Shown piece after piece: positions 56,888 through 64,000 of a stretch of DNA of 64,000 nt. How positions within the stretch are numbered: the first letter of the stretch is position 1; every line of letters begins with the position of its first letter. Source of the stretch: Billgrantia sulfidoxydans (GTDB lineage Bacteria; Pseudomonadota; Gammaproteobacteria; Pseudomonadales; Halomonadaceae); contig NZ_CP053381.1 in the NCBI RefSeq assembly GCF_017868775.1, positions 1,364,001-1,428,000 on the forward strand. The letters run 5' to 3'. The notes under the pieces are model-generated. The model saw only the letters and a list, made by a program, of their open reading frames with translations. It was not told where the DNA came from and did not search any database. Position numbers and translations under genes: made by a program.

Positions 56888-57775
56888 TCACAAGACTTCG
56901 CGATGGGCGATGACGTACTCCACGAAGGCGCTTTCCGCCCGCGACAGGTAGGCGTCCCGCGCCCAGGCCAGCGACAGGTCGAGCCAGGCCGGGGTGTCGA
57001 AGGAGACCGCGGCCAGCTCCGGCTCGTCGACCACCCGGCGCAGGAAGGTGGTGATGCCGAAGCCCTGGCGCACGATCGCCTTGGTCAGGGGGATCAGGTT
57101 CGACTGGAAGGCGATGTTGGCGGCTAGGCCGGTCTGGCGTGAGAGCGCGTCGACGAACTCACGATGAAAGTAACCGTCCTGGAACAGCACCAGCGGCTCC
57201 TGGAAGAACTCGGAGGCATTCACGCGGCTGCGCCGCGCAAAGGGGTGCGAGCGCGGCACGCAGACCACCATCTCCTCCCGCGTCAGGTGGCGCCGTTCCA
57301 GATGGCGGCTCTGGTCGTCGTCGATGACCACGCCGAGGTCCAGCTCGCCGCCGGCAATCATGCTCTGCAAGCGCCGCGCGCCGGCCTCCACCACGGTCAG
57401 ACGAATGCCCGGATGGCGCGCCTTGAATCCCATCAGCAGTGGCGGGAAGTAGTAGGAGCCGAGCATCGAGGGTATGCCGATGCGAACTTCGCCCTTGACC
57501 AGCCCATGCAGCTCGCGCATGGCCAGTTGGGCGGTCTCGGCGCGCGTCAGCAGCTCTCGGGCGTGGGCATACAGAGCCGTGCCCTCGGGCGTCAGCGCGA
57601 TGCGTCGCTCGTGGCGGTGGAACAGCGTCAGCTCCAGCTGGCGCTCGAGGTTGGCGATGGTCTGGCTGACCGCCGACTGGGCCACGTGGAGCTCGCGAGC
57701 CGCGGCGCTGAAGCCGGCTCGGTCGGCGACGGTGACGAAGACCCGCAGGGCACGCAGGTCGAAGGGGAGGGACAT
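56888..57775 (-). CDS. LysR-family transcriptional regulator
   Basis: A 295-residue LysR regulator. The winged helix-turn-helix is at about 6-65 (LRVFVTVADRAGFSAAARELHVAQSAVSQTIANLE), and a periplasmic-binding-like effector domain follows (about 90-290). The start at 57775 is supported by GAGGAG; the reading frame extends upstream but without similarity. It diverges from an MFS carrier gene over 109 bp, the same arrangement as ynfL-ynfM in E. coli, so that carrier is the likely target. Confidence 0.93.
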   Translation of the reverse strand: MSLPFDLRALRVFVTVADRAGFSAAARELHVAQSAVSQTIANLERQLELTLFHRHERRIALTPEGTALYAHARELLTRAETAQLAMRELHGLVKGEVRIGIPSMLGSYYFPPLLMGFKARHPGIRLTVVEAGARRLQSMIAGGELDLGVVIDDDQSRHLERRHLTREEMVVCVPRSHPFARRSRVNASEFFQEPLVLFQDGYFHREFVDALSRQTGLAANIAFQSNLIPLTKAIVRQGFGITTFLRRVVDEPELAAVSFDTPAWLDLSLAWARDAYLSRAESAFVEYVIAHREVL

Positions 57776-57884
57776 GGTGCTCCTCGATAAGCTGAGCAGA
57801 TGGTAGCCATCGTTTAATTCTGTTTGGCTTATCATAAGCCATGCCCGATCATGTCCGACAGCTCCATTCCGCTCAGGTGGTCGC

Positions 57885-59087
57885 ATGATCGTCGCTCGCT
57901 CCCGCGCCTGGTGGCGCGCCACCCTGGCGCTCTGCCTCGGCTCCATCCTGGTCTTCGTCAACCTCTACGCGCCGCAGCCGCTGCTGCCGGAGCTGCGTCA
58001 GCTGTATGGCGTGTCGACCCTGGGGGTCAGCCTGGTCATGTCGGTCGCCACGCTGTCGCTCGCCGGCGCGCTGCTGGTCTTCGGCCCGCTGTCCGACGCC
58101 ATCGGCCGCGGCGGGATCATGCGCGTGACGCTGCTGCTCGCCGGGCTGTGCTCGCTGGCACTGGCCTTCGCCCCCACTTTCGAGACGCTGCTGGCGGTGC
58201 GCCTGGTGCAGGGCTTCGTGCTCGGTGGGTTGCCGGCGGTGGCCATTGCCTGGATGGGCGACGAGTTCGACCGCCCGGCGCTGATGGCGGCCGTAGGCCT
58301 CTACATCGGGGCCAATACTCTGGGCGGCATCGGCGGGCGGCTGATCGGCGGTGGCGTCGGCGAGATCGGCGGGGCCGGCGCCGGCTTCCTGACGGTGGGC
58401 CTGGTGACCCTGGCCGGGGTGGCGCTGTTCTGGAAGCTGCTGCCGGCGCCGCGTCAGTTCACGCCGCGCCGCTTCGAGCTGCGCGGTGCCCTGGCGGACC
58501 TGGGCGGGCACCTGCGCCACCCGCTGCTGTTGGCCGCCTACCTGCTGGGTGGCATCAACTTCCTGATCTTCATCAACCAGTACAGCTACATCACCTTCCG
58601 CCTGGCCGATGCTCCGTTCGGGCTGGGCGCCCGATGGCTGGGCATGATCTTCCTCACCTACCTGGGCGGTACCCTGAGCTCGGCACTCTCGGGCCGCCTG
58701 ACGCGGCAACTCAGCCAGCCGGCCTGCATGGCGCTGGGGGTGCTGATCCTGATGGGCGGCACCCTGATCACCCTGGCGGATTCTCTGGCCTGGATCGTCG
58801 CCGGGCTGACCATCAACGCGGTAGGCTTCTTCCTGGCCCACTCCATGGCCTCGAGCTGGGTCGGCCGCCAGGCGCAGCGGGCGCGGGGCAGCGCCTCGGC
58901 GCTCTACCTGGTCTTCTACTATCTGGGGGCGAGTCTCGGCGGTTTCTGGCTCGAGCCGTTCTGGCAGCGCGGGGGCTGGTTCGGCGTGGCCATCGGCTCC
59001 TGGCTGCTGCTCGGCGTCACGCTCGCCATCGCGCTGTGGCTATGGCGCAGCGAACGCTGTCCGGGGCGGGTGTCAATGGCCCGCTAG
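57885..59087 (+). CDS. MFS transporter, YnfM-like
   Basis: A 400-residue inner-membrane carrier with twelve predicted helices. FVNLYAPQPLLPEL in helix 1 and GPLSDAIGRGGIM in loop 2-3 resemble the YnfM/arabinose-efflux-like MFS group. The substrate is unknown. It converges with msrA; the two coding ends overlap by 15 bp. Confidence 0.9.
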   Translation: MIVARSRAWWRATLALCLGSILVFVNLYAPQPLLPELRQLYGVSTLGVSLVMSVATLSLAGALLVFGPLSDAIGRGGIMRVTLLLAGLCSLALAFAPTFETLLAVRLVQGFVLGGLPAVAIAWMGDEFDRPALMAAVGLYIGANTLGGIGGRLIGGGVGEIGGAGAGFLTVGLVTLAGVALFWKLLPAPRQFTPRRFELRGALADLGGHLRHPLLLAAYLLGGINFLIFINQYSYITFRLADAPFGLGARWLGMIFLTYLGGTLSSALSGRLTRQLSQPACMALGVLILMGGTLITLADSLAWIVAGLTINAVGFFLAHSMASSWVGRQAQRARGSASALYLVFYYLGASLGGFWLEPFWQRGGWFGVAIGSWLLLGVTLAIALWLWRSERCPGRVSMAR

Positions 59088-59693
59088 GCCGCCAGCCTCG
59101 TCGCCCCAGATCTCCTTCAGGCGCTCCTCGCGGCCGCAGGCCGACTTGTAGAAGTTGTAGCGCACGGGATTCTTGCGGTAGTAGTCCTGATGGGACTCCT
59201 CGGCGGGATAGAACGCCTCGAAATCGCTGATCTCGGTGACGATCTCCCTGTCGAAGCGCTCGGCGAGTTCGGCGCGCGTGGCCTCGGCCAGTTCGCGCTC
59301 CTCCGCGCTGGCGGTATAGATCACGCTGCGGTAGCTCTCGCCCTTGTCGCAGAACTGGCGATCGACGGCAAAGGGATCGACGTTGCGCCAGAACACGTGC
59401 AGCAGTTCGGCGTAGTCGACCTCGGCGGGGTCGTACTCCACCCGAACCACTTCGGCGTGTCCCGTGTCGCCGTCGACCACCTGGCGGTAGCTGGGGTTCT
59501 CGAGGTGGCCGCCGCTGAACCCGGACGTGGTCGAGACCACGCCCTCGACCTTGTCGAAGGCCTCCTCCACGCACCAGAAGCAGCCACCGCCGAACACGGC
59601 GCTGGCCGTCGCTTCGTCCGCGAGGCCCTTGCCGACGGGCATCACCAGTAGAAACGGTATCCACGGCAAGATGTTGCGTTTCCCGATCATCAT
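59073..59693 (-). CDS. msrA: Peptide-methionine (S)-S-oxide reductase with signal sequence
   Basis: Repairs methionine-S-sulfoxide in proteins; 206 residues. The catalytic Cys38 is in FGGGCFWCVE, and the GHLENPSYRQVVDGDTGHAEVV and RNPVRYNFYK-like (KNPVRYNFYK) segments are typical. Unlike cytoplasmic MsrA it begins with a signal-like sequence (MIGKRNILPWIPFLLVMPVGKGLADEA), so it probably acts in the periplasm or at the membrane. Two adjacent Met codons (59693 and 59690) are possible starts; GAGGTGGG favours the first. Confidence 0.92.
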   Translation of the reverse strand: MMIGKRNILPWIPFLLVMPVGKGLADEATASAVFGGGCFWCVEEAFDKVEGVVSTTSGFSGGHLENPSYRQVVDGDTGHAEVVRVEYDPAEVDYAELLHVFWRNVDPFAVDRQFCDKGESYRSVIYTASAEERELAEATRAELAERFDREIVTEISDFEAFYPAEESHQDYYRKNPVRYNFYKSACGREERLKEIWGDEAGGLAGH

Positions 59694-59801
59694 GACCCAC
59701 CTCGTTGCTGGCGTTGCAGAGTGTAAGGTTGGAAGCTGTCCGACGACACAGGTTCCGTATAACCTCTGTTTAAAGTGTACCTCCAATCCCGGGAGTCGCC
59801 C

Positions 59802-62036
59802 GTGAGGCATCGTCGTCTACTGCTCGTACTGGTACTGGTCGCCATCGTAGCCGCCTACTTTCTCAGCGGTGCCAACGAGGCGCTGACGCTGGCCAACCTG
59901 CAGGCCGAGCAGGTGCGCTTCCAGGCCTGGCTGGCCGATGATCCGCTCACGGTGGTGGGCGGTTTCTTTCTCTTCTACGTGATCATGGCGGCGCTGTCGC
60001 TGCCCGGTGCCACGCTGTTGACCCTGCTCGGCGGCGCGCTGTTCGGGCTCGGCTGGGGGCTTCTGATCATCTCCTTTGCCAGCACCCTGGGCGCCACCCT
60101 GGCCGCCCTGATCGCCCGAACCCTGGCCCGGGGGCCGTTGGAGAGGCGCTTTGCCGTGCAACTCGAGCGCATCAATGCCGGGATCCGCCGCGAAGGCGCC
60201 TTTTACCTCTTCACCTTACGCCTGATCCCGCTGTTTCCCTTCTTCGTCATCAACCTGGTAGTGGGGCTGACGCGCATGCGCCTGTGGACCTTCTATTGGG
60301 TCAGCCAGCTGGGCATGCTGCCGGGCACGGCGGTCTACGTGAATGCCGGGCGCGAACTCGGCAACCTGCAATCGCTCTCCGGCGTCCTCTCGCCGGGACT
60401 GATCGGCTCGTTCGTGCTGATCGGCCTGTTTCCATGGCTGGCTCGCGGCCTGGTGGCCATTGCCAAGCGTCGGCGCCTGGCGCGCCGCTACCGCCGCCCG
60501 GCGCGCTTTGACTACGACATCGTGGTGATCGGCGGCGGCTCGGCGGGGCTGGTGGCAAGCTACATAGCGGCGGCAGTGAAAGCGCGAGTGGTGCTGGTGG
60601 AGCGTGACCGGCTGGGCGGCGACTGCCTGAACACCGGCTGCGTACCGTCGAAGGCGCTGATCCGCGCCTCACGGGTAGCCGAAGACATTCGCGGAGCCGG
60701 CCGCTATGGTATCCATGCCGGCGAGCCGCAGGTCGATTTCGGCGCGGTGATGGCGCACGTGCAGCGTGCCATACGCCAGGTGGAACCCCACGACAGCCGT
60801 GAGCGCTACGAGGGGCTCGGCGTCGAGGTACTGGCCGGCGAGGCCCGTCTCCTGGATCCGTGGCGGGTATGCGTGAACGGCGATACGGGCGAGCGAGTGC
60901 TCACCACGCGGCACGTGATCATCGCCAGTGGGGCGCGGCCGAAGGTGCCGCCCTTGCCCGGGCTCGAGGCCATTGAGATCCTGACGTCAGACAATCTGTG
61001 GCAGCTCGAGGCCCTGCCAGAGCGGCTGGTGGTGCTGGGCGGCGGCCCCATCGGCTGCGAGCTGGGCCAGAGCTTCGCCCGCCTGGGCAGCCGGGTGAGT
61101 CTGGTCGAGATGGGGCCCCAGCTGCTGCCCCGCGAGGACCACGATGCTGCCGATACGCTGCGGTTGCGGCTCGAGCAGGATGGGCTGGAGCTATGGCTCG
61201 ACACCCGCGCCGTGCGCGTGGTACCGAACGCGGATGCCGATGGTGGCCATGCGCTGGAGGTGGAGCGTCGCCTGGCCTCGGGCGAAGCCGAAGTGCATCG
61301 GCTGCCCTTCGATCGCCTGCTGGTCGCGGTGGGGCGCCAGGCCAATGTGGCCGGCATGGGGCTCGAGGCGTTGGGCGTCGAAACGCGTGCGGACGGCACC
61401 CTGGCCGTTGACGAGAGCCTGCAGAGCGTGCTGCCCAACGTCTGGGCCTGCGGCGACGTGGCCGGCCCCTTCCAGTTGACCCACGCCAGCGGCCACCAGG
61501 CCTGGCATGCCGCGGTGAATGCGCTGTTCGGCGAGCTCAAGCGCTTCCGCGTCAGCTACCGGGCGCTGCCGGCAGTGACCTACACCGAGCCGGAGGTGGC
61601 GCGGGTGGGGCTCAGCGAGGGCGAGGCGCGCGCCCGCGGCATCGACTTCGAGGTGACCCGCTATGAACTGGCAGAGTTGGACCGCGCCATCGCCGAGGGC
61701 CGGGCCGAGGGTTTCGTCAAGGTACTGACGGTGCCGGGAAAGGATCGCATCCTCGGGGCGAGCGTGGTGGGGCAGGGCGCCGGCGAGCTGCTGGCCGAGT
61801 TCACCCTGGCGATGACCCACGGCCTCGGCCTGAACAAGCTGCTGGGGACGGTGCACCCCTATCCCACCTGGTCGGAGGCGGCCAAGGCCACGGCAGGAGT
61901 ATGGAAGAACGCCCACAAGCCCGAGCGTCTGCTGGGCTGGCTCGAGAAATACTTCGCCTGGCGCCGGGGAGCCGTGGCGGCGGGGGCCGAGACACCACGG
62001 GAGACCAAGGGGGAGACGAGGAGGCAGGATGCTTGA
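59802..62036 (+). CDS. VTT (DedA-like) membrane domain fused to a FAD disulfide reductase
   Basis: A 744-residue two-domain protein. Residues about 1-230 are a VTT/SNARE-associated (TVP38/DedA-like) membrane domain with about five helices (GGALFGLGWGLL; RLIPLFPFFVINLVVGLTRM). Residues about 235-700 are a class I pyridine nucleotide-disulfide oxidoreductase: GGGSAG FAD motif, redox pair Cys275/Cys280 in GGDCLNTGCVPSK, GGGPIGCELGQ for NAD(P)H, and C-terminal HPYPTWSE. It resembles lipoamide or mercuric reductase but lacks the C-terminal Cys pair of MerA. GTG at 59802 follows GGGAG; the frame also allows 59775. It overlaps the next gene by 8 nt. The substrate is unknown. Confidence 0.9.
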   Translation: MRHRRLLLVLVLVAIVAAYFLSGANEALTLANLQAEQVRFQAWLADDPLTVVGGFFLFYVIMAALSLPGATLLTLLGGALFGLGWGLLIISFASTLGATLAALIARTLARGPLERRFAVQLERINAGIRREGAFYLFTLRLIPLFPFFVINLVVGLTRMRLWTFYWVSQLGMLPGTAVYVNAGRELGNLQSLSGVLSPGLIGSFVLIGLFPWLARGLVAIAKRRRLARRYRRPARFDYDIVVIGGGSAGLVASYIAAAVKARVVLVERDRLGGDCLNTGCVPSKALIRASRVAEDIRGAGRYGIHAGEPQVDFGAVMAHVQRAIRQVEPHDSRERYEGLGVEVLAGEARLLDPWRVCVNGDTGERVLTTRHVIIASGARPKVPPLPGLEAIEILTSDNLWQLEALPERLVVLGGGPIGCELGQSFARLGSRVSLVEMGPQLLPREDHDAADTLRLRLEQDGLELWLDTRAVRVVPNADADGGHALEVERRLASGEAEVHRLPFDRLLVAVGRQANVAGMGLEALGVETRADGTLAVDESLQSVLPNVWACGDVAGPFQLTHASGHQAWHAAVNALFGELKRFRVSYRALPAVTYTEPEVARVGLSEGEARARGIDFEVTRYELAELDRAIAEGRAEGFVKVLTVPGKDRILGASVVGQGAGELLAEFTLAMTHGLGLNKLLGTVHPYPTWSEAAKATAGVWKNAHKPERLLGWLEKYFAWRRGAVAAGAETPRETKGETRRQDA

Positions 62037-62655
62037 CCGCTGGGCCATGCCGCTGACGCAGGCGCCGCTGGCGCTCATCGCCCGGCGACTCATGCGCTGG
62101 GGAACCCGGCCCGACCAGGTCACCCTGGTGGCCTTCGGCATCGGCATGCTCAGCCTGCCGCTGTTGGCCCTGGAGTGGTACCTGGCGGCGCTGGTGGCGA
62201 TCCTTCTCAATCGCCTGGGTGACGGGGTGGACGGCGCCCTGGCCCGGCTCGCGGGCCGTGCCAGCGATGCCGGCGGCTTTCTCGACATCGGCCTCGACTT
62301 CGTCTTCTATGCGGCCGTGGTGCTCGGCTTCGCGCTGGCCGACCCGGATGCCAATGCGCTGGCAGCGGCCTTCCTACTGTTCGCCTTCATCGGCACCGGC
62401 ACCTCGTTCCTGGCCTTCGCCATCATGGCGACCCGCCACGGACTCGAGCGCCCGCGCTTCCAGCAGAAGGCCTTCTACTATCTGCACGGCCTGACCGAGG
62501 GTACCGAGACCATCCTGGCCTTCGTGCTCTTCTGCCTGCTGCCGAGTCACTTCGCCTGGCTGGCCACGCTCTTCGCCGTCGCCTGCCTGATCACCACCTT
62601 CACCCGGCTATGGGGAGGCTATCGCACCCTGCGCGGCCTCGAGGTGAAGGGTTAG
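62029..62655 (+). CDS. CDP-alcohol phosphatidyltransferase family protein
   Basis: A 208-residue integral membrane enzyme with about five helices. The complete motif D-G-x2-A-R-x8-G-x3-D-x3-D is present: Asp68, Gly69, Ala72-Arg73, Gly82, Asp86, Asp90. The family links an alcohol to a CDP-activated lipid to make phospholipids, but this branch is not PgsA or PssA by sequence and its substrate is unknown. It overlaps the VTT-flavoprotein gene by 8 nt, so the two are very probably one functional unit. Confidence 0.9.
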   Translation: MLDRWAMPLTQAPLALIARRLMRWGTRPDQVTLVAFGIGMLSLPLLALEWYLAALVAILLNRLGDGVDGALARLAGRASDAGGFLDIGLDFVFYAAVVLGFALADPDANALAAAFLLFAFIGTGTSFLAFAIMATRHGLERPRFQQKAFYYLHGLTEGTETILAFVLFCLLPSHFAWLATLFAVACLITTFTRLWGGYRTLRGLEVKG

Positions 62656-62691
62656 GCGCCGCCGAGCCCATAGGCCAGGACCCGAACGACA

Positions 62692-62717
62692 GAAGGGGCA
62701 GCCTTGGCTGCCCCTTC
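62692..62717. terminator. Hairpin between convergent CDP-alcohol transferase and slyD genes
   Basis: Perfect 12-bp stem GAAGGGGCAGCC/GGCTGCCCCTTC with a TT loop. No T run on either side, but the convergent location fits a shared terminator. Confidence 0.6.
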
Positions 62718-62745
62718 GGAACCGCTCGCACGAGGACTCGACGAC

Positions 62746-63228
62746 TCAGTGCTCGACGCCGCCTTCACCGTGCACGTGGCCGTGCTCGATCTCTTCCTGG
62801 CTGGCTTCGCGCACGTTGGAGATCTCGACGTCGAAGTTGAGCTTCTGCCCGGCCAGCGGATGGTTACCGTCGACCGTCACGGTATCGCCTTCCACCTTGG
62901 TCACGGTGACCATCAGCGGGCCGCCCTGGGTCTGGGCCTGGAACTGCATGCCCGGTTCCACGGACTCGACGCCCTGGAAGGCGTCACGCGGCACTTCCTG
63001 GACGAGCTGGGGTTGAACCTCGCCGTAGCCCTCTTCGGGAGAGACGGTCACGTTAAGCTTCTCGCCGGCCTCACGGCCTTCGAGCTGTTTCTCGAGCCCG
63101 GGAATGATGTTGCCGGCGCCGTGGAGATAGGTCAGCGGCTGACGGCCTTCCGAACTGTCCAGCACCTCACCTGCATCGTTGGTCAGGGTATAGTGGAACG
63201 CGACAACGGAATTCTGCGCAATCTGCAT
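62746..63228 (-). CDS. slyD: FKBP-type peptidyl-prolyl isomerase SlyD
   Basis: Cytoplasmic folding helper of 160 residues, with an FKBP domain interrupted by an IF (insert-in-flap) chaperone domain (about 70-130). It begins MQIAQNSVVAFHYTLTNDAG, and YLHGAGNIIPGLEKQLEG and PEEGYGE are typical. The C-terminal tail is His-bearing but short (HGHVHGEGGVEH), much less metal-rich than E. coli SlyD. The start at 63228 follows AAAGG. Confidence 0.93.
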   Translation of the reverse strand: MQIAQNSVVAFHYTLTNDAGEVLDSSEGRQPLTYLHGAGNIIPGLEKQLEGREAGEKLNVTVSPEEGYGEVQPQLVQEVPRDAFQGVESVEPGMQFQAQTQGGPLMVTVTKVEGDTVTVDGNHPLAGQKLNFDVEISNVREASQEEIEHGHVHGEGGVEH

Positions 63229-63437
63229 TGATGAACCTTTCGGTGAGAGCATGTAGACACTATGGTAACGCGCGACATCCGCACTGTCAGGGGGGATGCG
63301 TTTTTTTCAGCTTGCCGAGCCTTGCCCTGAGCGTCATTCACGCCTTTTGGCGTGGTTGCGCCCTCATGGCCCCACGGCTACCCTAGCGGGATTCCTTTCC
63401 TGTCCGATCCTAGCCAACCTCTGCCTGGAGCGAATCC

Positions 63438-63722
63438 ATGACCGAAATCGTGATCTGGTTGATTGCCTTTGTCCTCATCCTGTTCTTCAGCATCAAGATG
63501 TGGGAGACGTCCGTCAGCGCTGGTTTGAACAAGGTGATCCCGCGCGTCATCAAGAGCGACGACGACAACCGCTGGGTCTGGTCCGTGGCGCTCGCCGTGC
63601 TGGGTGCCACGACGCTGGTGCGCCCCATCGACATGCTGCTCACCGCGATCGTCATTGCCGTGTTGGCGTTGATCGTCAAGAAGGTGGCCGGCTGGGCCAT
63701 GGGCAAGGCCAACTTCCACTGA
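63438..63722 (+). CDS. Small membrane protein of unknown family
   Basis: A 94-residue protein with an N-terminal hydrophobic helix (VIWLIAFVLILFFSI) and two more near 48-62 and 66-82, around a charged segment (KVIPRVIKSDDDNRW). I do not recognise a family. Codon use, the stop-flanking terminator and position after a gap support a real gene. GAGCGAATCC offers only a weak ribosome binding site. Confidence 0.75.
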   Translation: MTEIVIWLIAFVLILFFSIKMWETSVSAGLNKVIPRVIKSDDDNRWVWSVALAVLGATTLVRPIDMLLTAIVIAVLALIVKKVAGWAMGKANFH

Positions 63723-63759
63723 GAAGCGGCTGGCCGCCTGGATTGGCGGCCGACATGTA

Positions 63760-63797
63760 GAGAGGGCCCGCAGCAGGCTGCGGGCCCTCTCGTATTT
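63760..63797 (+). terminator. Terminator after the small membrane protein
   Basis: Fifteen-base-pair perfect stem GAGAGGGCCCGCAGC/GCTGCGGGCCCTCTC with an AG loop, then GTATTTTC. It also faces the convergent partial gene. Confidence 0.88.
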
Positions 63798-63835
63798 TCG
63801 CGACGGGGGCTGTAGCGGCCCTCGTGCAGCCAGAC

Positions 63836-64000
63836 TCAGTAAGGCGCCACGCTGACGTTGGCGCCGCTGCCGATCATGCGCACGCGCTGGCCGACCTGAT
63901 AGGGGCGATCGGCTTTCTGCACGATCACGACGTTCTGGCCGTCGTCACGTCGAATCTCCATTTCCCAGGCGCGCACGCGGTTGGCCGACTCCTCTGCGGC
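63836..64000 (-). CDS. SlyB/Pcp-like outer-membrane lipoprotein, 3' end only
   Basis: The last 54 residues of a protein whose start lies beyond the window. The reading is AWEMEIRRDDGQNVVIVQKAD then PYQVGQRVRMIGSGANVSVAPY, which matches the C-terminus of SlyB/Pcp-type glycine-zipper 2TM lipoproteins (E-I-x-R-x-D-x-G-Q... VGQRVR). SlyB in enterics is a PhoPQ-regulated envelope-stability lipoprotein. The lipobox and glycine zipper are not visible here, so the call rests on this tail. Confidence 0.7.
   Translation of the reverse strand, partial: AAEESANRVRAWEMEIRRDDGQNVVIVQKADRPYQVGQRVRMIGSGANVSVAPY

Overview
The window is a GC-rich gammaproteobacterial chromosome segment. Gene content and protein style (a gltR-gtrS-gtsABCD sugar-uptake block, a gltA / sdhCDAB / sucAB-lpd / sucCD TCA block, Csr/Rsm-type RNAs with a GacA-like upstream box) fit a halophilic Halomonas-like member of the Halomonadaceae. 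The assignment to family is an inference from protein resemblance, not from a marker gene. No prophage, insertion sequence or CRISPR array was seen.

Layout. 0.1-2.6 kb: a succinylglutamate desuccinylase/aspartoacylase-family peptidase, dusA in convergence, and a 57-residue Pmp3/YqaE membrane peptide. 2.7-4.3 kb: a stretch without protein genes that holds five consecutive GGA-rich structured RNA units, most ending in an intrinsic terminator; I read them as a tandem array of CsrA/RsmA-sequestering sRNAs. 4.7-7.1 kb: an orphan membrane-anchored protein, a short DksA-like zinc-finger protein, a lipoprotein and an XRE regulator. 7.3-9.1 kb: gltX followed by tRNA-Ala(GGC) and tRNA-Glu(TTC). 9.6-24 kb: a 3-hydroxyisobutyrate-dehydrogenase-family gene, then most of the TCA cycle: gltA on the minus strand diverging from sdhCDAB-sucAB-lpd-sucCD. 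SucB carries two lipoyl domains instead of the usual one.

24-29.4 kb: a secreted RTX beta-helix protein with a CBM2-like tail, divergent from its own type I secretion ATPase and HlyD-type adaptor. 29.4-33.3 kb: a DUF1989 protein, RNase II and a Cof-type HAD phosphatase. 33.4-40.1 kb: a two-component system overlapping by 4 nt, followed by a complete sugar ABC transporter, which matches the Pseudomonas GltR/GtrS-GtsABCD glucose module. 40.1-43.8 kb: ycjX-ycjF followed by two near-identical universal stress protein genes separated by a decayed copy of the 3' end of ycjF, the scar of a tandem duplication.

43.9-50.4 kb: an MFS carrier, a GlxA-type regulator, a 59-residue membrane protein, DUF924, a GlsB/YeaQ-type membrane protein, an outer-membrane barrel and a large-subunit catalase. 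50.5-53.3 kb: gabD-gabT for GABA catabolism. 53.5-56.8 kb: a large protein with DUF1266-type repeats (TTG start) and an NlpC/P60 lipoprotein. 56.9-64 kb: a divergent LysR/MFS pair, an exported MsrA, a VTT(DedA)-flavoprotein disulfide-reductase fusion overlapping a CDP-alcohol phosphatidyltransferase gene, slyD, a small membrane protein and the cut-off 3' end of a SlyB-like lipoprotein gene.

The most unusual signal is the five-unit sRNA array. If it works as read, it would give this bacterium a large, clustered supply of CsrA/RsmA-titrating RNA under at least partly GacA-like control.
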